Shown here: positions 55,000 through 64,000 of the stretch, in pieces
How the letters are laid out: the number at the start of each line of letters is the position of its first letter
Numbering within the stretch: the first letter of the stretch is position 1
Origin: Mauremys mutica
Taxonomy: Eukaryota; Chordata; Testudines; Geoemydidae
Assembly: GCF_020497125.1 (NCBI RefSeq)
Contig: NW_025422939.1
Span: 88,063-152,062, forward strand
Length of the DNA stretch: 64,000 nucleotides
Direction of reading: 5' to 3'
Translations under genes and position numbers: made by a program
The notes under the pieces: model-generated
The model's database searches: none
The model's input: the letters and a program-made list of their open reading frames with translations, nothing else
What the model was told of the DNA's origin: nothing

Positions 55000-56405
55000 A
55001 GGTAGGAGCGGATCACTATTATCCCTACTCCGAAGAGAGAGAAGCTCAGGCTGAGAAAGGAGAATTGACTTCTCTTAGGTCACACAGCCAGTCAGGGGCA
55101 GAGTTGGGAATAGGACCCAAAAGCCCTGATTTTCAATCTAACCATCGGATCTTGAATTTCATACACTGAATGACCTGAATAAAGTGCTCACAGATGAGCT
55201 CCAGACCAACAACAGTGCACACGAATTATTCAGCAAGTATTTGAGGAGAACTGCAATGTTAGAGAGAATCATGAACTGTTCAGAGACCATTAATGCAGAG
55301 AAGCAGCAAAATTCATCAAACATAGAACTGGTTCTGACTTATTTCCTTGGTCTTAAAAGAGAAAAACAAGGACCTGAGTCTCCTCCCTGTCAATAACCCC
55401 CTGCTCAGCCAACCAGTGTAGAGACTGAGGACGGGAGGCTGAGGGTTCTCACCAGAGAACCCAAAGGATGGCCCAGGTCACTGGTGGGGATCACTGCCCG
55501 AGCACTATTTCAGCCCCACATTTTTGGGTGGACCTCCCACAGTGGGAGCTGCAGAGCACTCCCCCGCAACACACACACACACACACACACACACACCCCT
55601 ACCTCCTGGTGTTGGGAGGAGAACAGGAAAAAGGACAAAAGAAGCAAGAGACAAAGAGAAGGGAGGGAGGGAGGGATGGAGGAAAAGGTGAAACAAAAAG
55701 GACAAACCGAATCTCCCCAGTGATTCTAAGGGACAAAATCCCAGGTGCGGAATAAAATTCTGCCTCCTTAAGCTCGTGTTTTCCATGCCTAGAATTCAAC
55801 TCTCACCAGATGGATCAGACTGAACAGGTTTCAAACCTCCAGGAGGTTCTTACCTTCTAAACAGGGACGGCTGTTTTCTAGTAAAATCACTAAAAGGGAA
55901 GGAGAAAACTCGAAAGAGGTTCCTCCTGGTGCTCACATCCGTGAACCCGAATACTCTCTCAGTCCTCAAAGAGAGACCTGGAGAAGGAGACTTGCTGAAG
56001 CAAAGCCACAGGGGTCTCTGAGGTTTCCCTGGCCCCTCGCCCCGGTCCTGCCTGGCTGATGTCAGCATCTCTCTGTGAGGTCACCACCTCCCCACCACCT
56101 TGGACCAATAGGCTGAGGTCCTGCCAAAGGCCTTTGTGATGTCACTGCCACACCCCTCCCTTGCTGTGCCAATGTCCTGCCCCTGGCCAGGCACTTTGGA
56201 GGTTTGAGCTACTCCCTGGGGATCACCCCACTCAAGGAGGGTTCGTTCTAGGCAGCAAGCCGGCTAGGCAGGGAAACCTCAGACGCTGCTCCCAATGCTA
56301 CACTCAGTTTGCCAGAAATTAGTCAACTTTATGGCCAGAAGAGACCATTAGAGCATCTAATCTGACCCCCTGCATATCACAGGCCCCCTGTATGACACAA
56401 GAGCT
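55000..56405 (+). repeat. M module, copy 4 (exon-type core)
   Basis: Full-length, with ORF 55,184-55,396, a CA tract of about 14 units (55,570-55,597), the exon-type core near 55,850-55,900, and the minus-strand 72-codon frame 55,850-56,068. Confidence 0.75.
55850..56068 (-). CDS. second M-module ORF, MLTSARQDRG type (unknown)
   Basis: 72 codons starting just after TGACCTCACAGAGAG. The homologous frame is open at 18,088-18,306 (-) and 63,733-63,951 (+). It is longer and differently ended at 33,193-33,513 (+) and 62,167-62,487 (-), where the CpG core changes the C-terminus. In copy 1 a base change removes the reading. The frame crosses a splice-acceptor-like CTTCCCTTTTAG, so it may be an exon plus intron rather than a true protein. 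No domain recognised. Confidence 0.25.
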   Translation of the reverse strand: MLTSARQDRGEGPGKPQRPLWLCFSKSPSPGLSLRTERVFGFTDVSTRRNLFRVFSFPFSDFTRKQPSLFRR

Positions 56406-56609
56406 ACTTGGGTCTGTTCCTAGAATGGAAGCCGCATATTAAACAAGTCCCAACAGGTTTGCTACACCCTGGCCTCCTCCCATTCTCCACCCGTGAATGT
56501 TTTGGCTACTCCAACCTCCAGGCCAGACTGCCCAAGCCTCCCACCTCCTGTGTATTTGCTGTCCCTTCAGCAGGAACCCACCAGAAACCCCCCCCGAAAT
56601 AATCCCTAC

Positions 56610-56633
56610 CTGAGCTGCCTCCACTGCAGCCAT
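56610..56633 (-). pseudogene. orphan KRAB-ZNF first coding exon, open
   Basis: ATG exon encoding MAAVEAAQ followed by the GTAGGG donor. No KRAB exon lies downstream on the minus strand within copy B. Confidence 0.65.
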
Positions 56634-57206
56634 TTCCCTTCCCTGTCCCATGGGAGGATGGGACGAGCTGGAGCGAAACATGGACGACATCCTGCAGCCT
56701 GGCAAGGCGAGAAAGGCAGTTGTGGAGATTTCAGAACAGACTTTAGTTCATGTCACATCACGATTCCCCCAGGATCTTTCCCTGCAGAGACACAGCCTAG
56801 GTTCTGCCTTGCTGGGAACATGCTCCATCTCTTTATTGCAGGGGAGACCTGGTCCCTCCTGCCAGGCTAAGCCCACAGGGAGATTTTTCAGCCTCCCCAG
56901 TAATAAAGTCTCTGAACAAAATGCTGGAAAGGAGCAGAACCAAAGGGGCTGGGCAGGTTCCATAGGGACACTGGCTCCTCCCTTCCCCTCCTGTGTGGCC
57001 ATGTCCTGTCGCTGGCAGAGATTGGCCCCCTCATCTCCCCCCCAGAGGCAGCCACGTCTGCGGGCTTCCCCAGCCAGCACCCACTAACCACCACCCACGC
57101 TGGGGGAGTGACACAGGACAGCAAATTCCCACCTACCCAAGGACAAATTGCTGCAGATAAACAGGCTGGGTTCACATCCCAAAGCTGAGGAGCATTTAAG
57201 AATTAC

Positions 57207-57402
57207 AAGTATCAGAGGGGTAGCGTGTTAGTCTGGTTCTGTAGAAGCAGCAAAGAATCCTGTGGCACCTTATAGACTAACAGACGTTTTGCAGCATGAG
57301 CTTTCGTGGGTGAATACCCACTTCTTCGGATGCCACTGCTTGCATCCGAAGAAGTGGGTATTCACCCACGAAAGCTCATGCTGCAAAACGTCTGTTAGTC
57401 TA
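57207..57402 (+). mobile_element. Penelope-derived insertion with perfect 61-bp hairpin
   Basis: 57,273-57,333 and 57,342-57,402 are exact reverse complements around an 8-base loop. A 'atcagaggggtagcgtgtt' lead precedes them. 'aattac' flanks both sides (57,201-57,206; 57,405-57,410). Copy A (about 10,336-10,345) reads through the empty site. Confidence 0.85.
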
Positions 57403-57440
57403 ATAATTACAGAGAAAATAGGGAAAATAAGAGACTAGAG

Positions 57441-58378
57441 CAGGGGTCTCAAACTCAAATGACCCAGAGGGCCGCATGAGGACTAGTGCATTGGCCCGAG
57501 GGCCGCATTACTGACACGCCCCCTTGCTGCCCCTGGCCCCACCCCCAATCCACCCCTTCCATGAGGCCCCGCCCCTGCCCTGTCTCTTCTCCACCTCCTC
57601 CCCTAAGCGTGCAGCTCCCCGCTCCTCCCCCCTCCCTCCTGGAAAGTGCTAAGCGCCACCAACAAGTGTTTCGTGTAGTGAATTTGTACACTCAGTAATG
57701 CACCTCACTCAAAGGACAAAACACGCAGTTAGATTTACTGCCTAAGGCTCTGGGAGGGAGTTTGGGTGGGGGAGGAGGTCTGGAGTACAGGCCCTGGGCT
57801 GGAGTTTGGGTTGGGGAGGGGGTCTGGAATGCAGGCTCTGTGCTCGGTGCAGACTCCAGGCTGCGGCAGGGGGTGGGGGTGCAGGCTTTGGGATGGAGTT
57901 TGGGGATAGGAGGGGGTGCAGGGGTGAGGGCTGTGGGGCTGAGGGTGAGGGGTTTGAGGCATTGGAGAGGCTCGGGGCATTGGAGAGTCTCAGGACTAGG
58001 GCAGAAGGGCAGGGGAAGGGCAGCCTGCCCTGACCCTAATGCAGGGGGGCGCTAGGACCCTGCGGCAGCAGGTGATGCCGGATCCGGCATAGCGGAGGAG
58101 TGGAGTCAGCGTGAGCTCCCGGGCAGGCTCCCGGGCGGTGAGGGGGCAGCAAGTGGGGGCCGGGAGACACTGGGGGGAGGCGCGTGGGGGCGGCAGGTGG
58201 GGCCAGGGGAGAGACCCGGCCCCAAACATTGGGGAGCAGCACGCGGGGAGCTTAGGCACAGAAAATAACTCGGGGAGGGGGGCGGGGGTGAGGGGAGTTT
58301 GGCGGCGACAGGAAGTAACTGGGGGAGCTCCGTGGGCCGCAGGGAAGAGCTCCGAGGGCCGCATGTTTGAGACCCCTG
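57441..58378. mobile_element. hAT-type non-autonomous element, 938 bp
   Basis: Ends CAGGGGTCTCAAAC and GTTTGAGACCCCTG are perfect 14-bp inverted repeats. The 8-bp duplication GACTAGAG flanks it (57,433-57,440 and 58,379-58,386). Copy A shows the empty site 'gagactagagagtcaataa' near 10,365. The interior is G-rich and has no transposase frame. Confidence 0.95.
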
Positions 58379-58551
58379 GACTAGAGAGTCAATAATTTTA
58401 GGGAAAACGAGGGACTCTCCTTGGATTTTCTAGCCATATGTGGGGAGGGGAGAGAGAAGGGGAAGAACCAGAGAGAATTGTTCTCAGGTTTTGAGACGGA
58501 AAGAAACGGCACAAACAGGAAAAGGATGCGAGTGGCTCACCCCCGTGACCA

Positions 58552-59020
58552 TAGGCGTGTGCAGCACATTTCATTAGGGTGCGCACCCAGGGAGCCCCGC
58601 CCTAGCCCCACCCCATCCACTGCCTCCCACTTCCTGCCCCCTGGCTGCCCCCCTCAGAACCCTCAACCCCCCCTGCTCCTTGTCCCCTGACTGCCCCCTC
58701 CTGAGACCCCCCCCCGTAACTGCCTCCCTAGGACCCTACCCCCTACCTGTCCCCCTGACCCTTATCCACACCCCCAGACAGACCCCCGGGACTCCCACGC
58801 CCCATCCAACCGCTTCCCGCCCCCTGACAGGACCCCCCAGAACTCCTGACCCATCCAACTCCCTCTGCTCCCTGCCTGCCTCAACCCCGCTCCACCCCCA
58901 CCCCCCGAACCCTCAACCCATCCAACCCTCCTGCTCCTTGTCCCCTGACCGCCCCCTTCAGAGACCCCCCCACCGTCTAATCACCCCCCCAACTATCCAA
59001 CCCCCCCTCCCCAACTCCAG
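58552..59020. repeat. C-rich degenerate repeat, copy B
   Basis: Homologous to 10,540-11,030. Confidence 0.5.
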
Positions 59021-59091
59021 GCAGCTCTGTCTAGTGCCTGCTCCCACCCACACACTCAAAGTGGCAGAGGAGGTTCCCTCTCCTTTGGGGG

Positions 59092-59250
59092 GAAGGTTGC
59101 CTAGTGGTTAAGGCACAGGGCTCAGGTGTTCTGGGTTTGAGTCTCTGCTCTGCCACAGACTCCCTGCTTAGCCTTGGGAAAGTCACTTCACCTCCTTGTG
59201 CCCTAGATCCCACCTGCCCAATGGGGCCCAACACTGATCCTGCCTCCTGG
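59092..59250 (+). mobile_element. tRNA-headed MIR-like SINE, copy B
   Basis: Homologous to 11,086-11,245. Confidence 0.65.
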
Positions 59251-59419
59251 GCTAAATCCATCCATGGCTGGGTGATGGGGGGTGGGGGGAAATGGAGATA
59301 CCAACATGGGGAGATTTGGGCTGAATTTCTCCACAGCCGGAGAGTGGGAGCCAGCTCCACAGGGGGGATGGGAGCGAGAGGGGCTCAGGCCAGCTCCACA
59401 CAGAGGGGGGGGTCAGGGC

Positions 59420-60640
59420 TTCAGCCCTGCAACTTCTGCCACTAAGGTGGCTGGGGCTCCCGAGCCGGGGACTTCAGCCCCACATCTTCTGCCAGGGTCC
59501 GGGGTTCTCCTCCCTGCCCCAGGGGGGCTCCTCTCCCCCTCCATCCCCCCCAGTGCAGCTCCTGCAGGGGCCCGGGGCTTCCCCTCCCCCGAGCGGGGCG
59601 GGGCAGCCCCAGGGGAGCGGGGGGGCTCTGCTGCTGCTGGCCCCGCCCCCCCACACCGACCCCTGGGGCTGTTTGGGGGGGGCTCACTCAGCCCCCCAGG
59701 AGCGGGCGGGGGGAGCAGCGGAGCGGAGCCTGCCCAGCAAACAGCTGATCGCAGCTGCGCCCAGGCCGCCCCCGGGGAAAAGCTCCGCGGAGGAGGCGCC
59801 ACAAGCTGCCGGCAGCGGGTCAGTCCCGGGGGGGGCTGAACACCTGCCTGCAGCCGCCGCAGCCTCCTCCCCCAGAGCCCCCACGGGAGGGGGGAGGAGC
59901 AGCCTCCCCAGCCGGGGCTCAGGGCATTGGGGTGCCGGGGCTCCCCCCTGCGCACGCCTGGGCCCGGGACACTCACACACACACTCTGCCCCGGGGCTCC
60001 CCTGGTGCCCAGAGACCGATCAACCCCCCGCCTGCCCCCCCCCCCTTCCCCGCCTGCAGCTCCGGCCTCTCCCATCCCGCCCCGCCAGCCGCACCCAGGG
60101 GAACCCCGGGCCCCAGGCTCTGTCCCCACCTGGAGCCCAGCGGGGCGGGGGCAGCTCCTGCTGCAGCTGAGAACAGCGGCTCCGCTCCGGCCCGGGCGGC
60201 TCCAGCGCTGCTGACAGCAGGTGGCCACCAGGGAGCAGCTGCTGAGCCCGGGCTCCTGCGTCACAATGTGCCAGAGCCCGGCCCCCAGGAGCTGCCCCGC
60301 CCCTGGGCTGTGCCAGAGCCCCGCCCCCAGGAGCTGCCCCGCCCCCGACCTGTGCCAAAGCCCCTCCCCCAGGAGCTGCCCCGCCCCTGGGCTGTCCCAG
60401 AGCCCCGCCCCCAGGAGCTGCCCCGCCCCCGAGCTGTGCCAGAGCCCCGCCCCCAGGAGCTGCCCCCCACCGCTGGGATTTGTTCTCCTGCCTCCTTCTT
60501 CCCAGCACCCCCCCGACCCTCCCCCCGCTCCCAGCTGCTCCCTTCCTGTGTCTGCAGACACCCCCCTGGGCGGGCTGCAGCGCTCGCTGGGGCTGGCTCC
60601 AGTGGCTGAAGTTCCCTCCATCTCTGCTCACCTGGGGGTG
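59420..60640. promoter_or_regulatory. CpG-rich block B
   Basis: Homologous to block A but with a different left part (59,270-59,580). It lacks the intact segment that was copied into M modules 3 and 5. Confidence 0.45.
60265..60470 (+). repeat. 42-bp GC-box minisatellite, copy B
   Basis: About five units. Variants such as 'ccaaagcccctcccc' and 'gggctgtccc' are not seen in copy A. Confidence 0.85.
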
Positions 60641-60862
60641 GGGGAGGCACAAAGACAGGAGATGGTCCCAGGGTGTGAAAGCGGAATTAGGGGTCAGGGA
60701 AAGAAGGACTGTTTGGAAAGGTGGGTTTTTTGCGGGGGGGGGGTGATCCAGATGGAGTCAGAAGCAGTTGGGCAGCAGAGGCTCAGGGAAATTGAGGGGA
60801 ACCCCCTGGGTGTCCCAGTGTTGGCCAGGGATTGTACAGCACCTAGCGCAATATGGGGTCCC

Positions 60863-61291
60863 AGAGCTGTAAGTATCTATTTTTGCACCCAAGGCAAGAA
60901 TATAAAATTGCGCCCCCCCCCATAGGGTACAGGAGGGGGAGGGGGAGCCCAGCGCTGGGGCAGCAGAGGGTGTGTGGGTGGGGGAGCACTGGTGGGGAGG
61001 GGGAGCACAGAGCTGGGGCAATGTGGGGTGTGGGGGGGGGAGAGCCCACGGCAGGAGGGTGCAGGTCAGGGGGGCAGAGCCCAGGGCTAGGGTGGCAGGG
61101 GTGTGTGTGTGCGGGGGGGAGAGCCCAGGACTGGGGCAGCAGGGGGCAGTGGGTGGGGGGAGGCCCAGAGCGGGGACAGCAGAGGGTTCAAATCAGGGGG
61201 GAGCCCAGGGGTTGGGCAGCAGGAGGGTGTGGGTGGGAGCAGCTAAATTTTTTTTTCCTTTGGGTGGCAAAAAAACTAGAGCCGGCCCTGC
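60863..61291. mobile_element. hAT-related fragment, one end preserved
   Basis: The right end 'actagagccggccctg' matches the inverted repeat of the 34,271 element. The left end is lost at the duplication breakpoint. The G-rich interior is low complexity. Confidence 0.55.
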
Positions 61292-61454
61292 CTCCACGCA
61301 CTGTGAGGTAGGTAGGAGCGGATCATTATTATCCCTACTTGAAAGAGGGAGAAGCTAAGGCTGAGAAAGGAGAATTGACTTGTCTGAGGTCACACGCCCA
61401 GGCAGGGGCAGAGTTGGGAATAGGACCCAAGAGCCCTGATTTTCAAACTAACCA

Positions 61455-61706
61455 TTGGATCTTGAATTTCAGACACTGAGTGACCTGAATAAAATGCTCT
61501 CAGATGAGCTCCAGACCAACAACAGTGCACAGGAATTATTCAGCAAGTATTTGAGGAGAACTGCAATGTTAGAGAGAATCATGAACTGCTCAGAGACCAT
61601 TAATGCAGAGAAGCAGCAAAATTCATCAAACATAGAACTGGTTCTGACTTATTTCCTTGGTCTTAAAAGAGAACAACAAGGATCTGAGTCTCCTCCCTGT
61701 CAATAA
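61455..61706 (+). CDS. conserved short ORF of M module copy 5 (unknown)
   Basis: Best-formed version: 83 codons from ATG 61,455, or an exon beginning at 61,473 right after TTGAATTTCAG. Ends at TAA 61,704. Product unknown. Confidence 0.3.
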   Translation: MDLEFQTLSDLNKMLSDELQTNNSAQELFSKYLRRTAMLERIMNCSETINAEKQQNSSNIELVLTYFLGLKREQQGSESPPCQ

Positions 61707-61876
61707 CCCCCTGCTCAGCCAATCAGGGTAGAGACTGAGGACGGGAGGCTGAGGGTTCTCACCAGAGAGCCCAAAGGATGGCCCAGGTCACTGGTGGGAT
61801 CACTGCCCGAGCACTATTTCAGCCCCACATTTTTGGGTGGACCTCCCACAGTGGGAGCTGCAGAGCCCTCCCCCGC

Positions 61877-61986
<110 letters not shown>

Positions 61987-62749
61987 CCTGGTGTTGGGAG
62001 GGGAACAGGAGAAAGGACAAAAGGAGCAAGAGATAAAGAGAAAGGAGGGAGGAAAAGGGGAAACAAAAAGGACAAACCCCAATGACCCCAGTGATTCTAA
62101 GGGACAAAATCCCAGGTGCAGAATAACATTCTGCCTCCTTAAGCTCATGTTTTCCATGCCTAGAATTCAACTCTGCTGCCCTGGGGCTGCCCCGCCCCGC
62201 TCGGGCCAGGGCCCCCGCGTGAATCGCTGCTCCCTGCCCGCCAGGCTCGGCTCCGGCCACAGCAGAGCGGGTGCCCTGGGGAGCCCAGTTGGGGTGGGGC
62301 AGGGGGAGGTTGGGGGGAAGGAGAAAACTCGAAAGAGGTTCCTCCTGGCACTCAAGTTCATGAACCCGAATACTCTCTCAGTCCTCAAAGAGAGACCTGG
62401 AGAAGGAGACTTGCTGGAGCAAAGCCACAGGGGTCTCTGAGGTTTCCCTGGCCCCTCGCCCCTGTCCTGCCTGGCTGATGTCAGCATCTCTCTGTGAGGT
62501 CACCACCTCCCCACCACCTTGGACCAATAGGCTGAGGTCCTGCAAAAGACCTTTGTGATGTCATTGCCACACCCCTCCCTTGCTGGGCTAATGTCCTGCC
62601 CCTGGCCAGGCACTTTGGAGGTTTGAGCTACTCCCTGTGGATCACCCTACTCAAGGAGCGTTCGTTCTAGGCAGCAAGCCAGCTAGACAGGAAAACATCA
62701 GACGCTGCTTCCAATGCTACACTCAGTTTTTCAGAAATTAGTCGACTTC

Positions 62750-63300
62750 ATGGCCAGAAGAGACCATTAGAGCATCTAATCTGACCCCCTGCGTATCACA
62801 GGCCTCCTGTAGGACACAAGAGCTACTTTTGGGGTAAACACATTCCAGAAAGGCATCTAGTCTTCATGAAATGACATCAAGAGATGGAGAACCCACCACT
62901 TTCCTTGGTAGCTTGTTCCTGTGGTGAATCATCCTCGCTGGTGAATATTTGTGCCTTTGTTGTAATATGAATTTGTCTCTTTTCATCTTCCAGCCATTGG
63001 GTCTTGTTAGGCCTTTCTCTGCTCGATTAAAGAGCCCTTTAATACCCAGTCTTTTCTCTCCATTAAGGCACTTCAACACTTCAGTGTAGTCAGCTTTCAA
63101 TCTTCTTTTGATAAGCTAAACAGGTTGAGCTCTTTCAATAGCTCACTAGAAGGCATTTTTCTTCAGCCTTCAGAACATTTGGTGCCTCTTTGCTGCCCCA
63201 GCTCCAATTTCACAACATCTTTTTCACATGAGGACACCAAAACTGGAGGCAGTATTCCACTATCAGTCTCACTGATGCCGTGTCAGTTCTTGTAATGTTA
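62750..63300 (-). mobile_element. CR1 LINE fragment
   Basis: Paralogue of 18,560-19,135, followed by R1 as there. Confidence 0.8.
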
Positions 63301-63319
63301 TTGACATAATCTGTAACTG

Positions 63320-63545
63320 TATAGATCACTGCTGCGACCACGGTTCTGTATTTGAAGCCAATATTGTCGAAAGGTTGTCGTGTAAGGGGGTCTATGGAGA
63401 GGTTCTGATTGGCTGATTATAATGATGCTATCTCTAGATGTGTATCATTTTTTTAGTTGACGTTATAAATATTGGCTCTATGCTGCCTGTATTTCAAACT
63501 TGTGCTCTGCTTCCAGGGAACACCCCAGACAAGTTGGTGTCAGTT
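63320..63545 (+). repeat. dispersed repeat R1, copy 4, truncated
   Basis: Matches 19,160-19,375 and then breaks off into M module copy 6 at 'cagttctgcctag'. Confidence 0.65.
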
Positions 63546-64000
63546 CTGCCTAGAATGAACGCTCCTTGAGTGGGGTGATCCACCTGGAGTAGCTCAAACC
63601 TCCAAAGTGCCTGGCCAGGGGCAGGACATTGGCACAGCAAGGGAGGGGTGTGGCAGTGACATCACAAAGGTCTTTTGCAGGACCTCAGACTATTGGTCCA
63701 AGGCAGTGGGGAGGTGGTGACCTCACAGAGAGATGCTGACATCAGCCAGGCAGGACAAGGGCGAGGGGCCAGGGAAACCTCAGAGACCCCTGTGGCTTTG
63801 CTTCAGCAAGTCTCCTTCTCCAGGTCTCTCTCTGAGGACTGAGAGAGTATTCGGGTTCACGGACGTGAGCGCCACGAGGAACCTCTTTCGAGTTTTCTCC
63901 TTCCCTTTTAGGGATTTTACTAGAAAACAGCTGTCCCTGTTTAGAAGGTAAGAGCCTCCTGGAGGTTTGAAACCTGTTCAGTCTGATCCATCTGGTGAGA
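63546..64000 (-). repeat. M module, copy 6, cut by window end (exon-type core)
   Basis: CCAAT/CRE-like block, then 'cttcccttttagggatttta' and the donor-like 'agaaggtaagagcc' near 63,940-63,955. It continues beyond the window. Confidence 0.75.

Larger units (their letters stand above)
52276..60862 (+). repeat. segmental duplication copy B
   Basis: Direct paralogue of 5113-12,752. It lacks the CR1 at 7828 and has two private insertions (57,207-57,402 and 57,441-58,378). Confidence 0.85.

Overview
The window reads as nuclear DNA of a sauropsid vertebrate, most likely a turtle. This is inferred from the repeat content: CR1 LINEs on both strands, MIR/CORE-type SINEs, Penelope-like elements, hAT and PIF/Harbinger DNA transposons, a mag-like Ty3 retrotransposon, scattered pol III tRNA genes, and a KRAB zinc-finger gene with vertebrate splice signals. 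Species and chromosome cannot be fixed from sequence alone.

Layout. 1-5 kb: CR1, an unnamed dispersed repeat (called R1 here) and a tRNA-Ser(GCT)-like gene. 5.1-12.75 kb: copy A of a large direct segmental duplication; copy B lies at 52.3-60.9 kb. Each copy carries a tRNA-Thr-like gene, a compound repeat called here the M module, an orphan first coding exon of a KRAB-ZNF gene, and a CpG-rich block with a 42-bp GC-box minisatellite. 12.9-16.1 kb: a young 3.1-kb LTR element inserted into a small hAT-like element. 16.2-17.8 kb: tRNA-Glu-like gene, a large inverted repeat and tRNA-Val. 17.8-19.4 kb: M module copy 2, CR1 and R1. 19.45-23.68 kb: an apparently complete PIF/Harbinger transposon, with a spliced Myb/SANT-like gene, a convergent DDE transposase and a third, unrecognised ORF. 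24.8-27.15 kb: repeated tRNA-Thr/tRNA-His units, mostly decayed. 28.19-32.81 kb: a Ty3/mag-like retrotransposon with one uninterrupted 1,336-codon gag-pol frame. 32.8-34.7 kb: inverted M module with a hAT insertion. 35-38.7 kb: CR1, a decayed Penelope-like RT/GIY-YIG gene and tRNA-Val. 39-44 kb: tRNA-Gly(TCC), its decayed duplicate and little else. 44.2-48.1 kb: a four-exon KRAB-ZNF gene on the minus strand, probably truncated by a frameshift. 48-52.2 kb: C-rich intergenic DNA, a GC-rich block with E2F-like sites, and a truncated CR1. 61.3-64 kb: two more M modules and their CR1/R1 flank.

The only ordinary host protein gene is the KRAB-ZNF gene; the other proteins belong to mobile elements. 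The main observation is the M module. It is present six times on both strands, with two interchangeable cores: one looks like a small exon with splice signals, the other is a piece of the window's own CpG island. The two copies with the CpG core also carry by far the longest CA/TG tracts. Pre-insertion sites for several transposons survive in paralogous copies inside the window, so event order can be read without outside data. All identity statements were made by eye.
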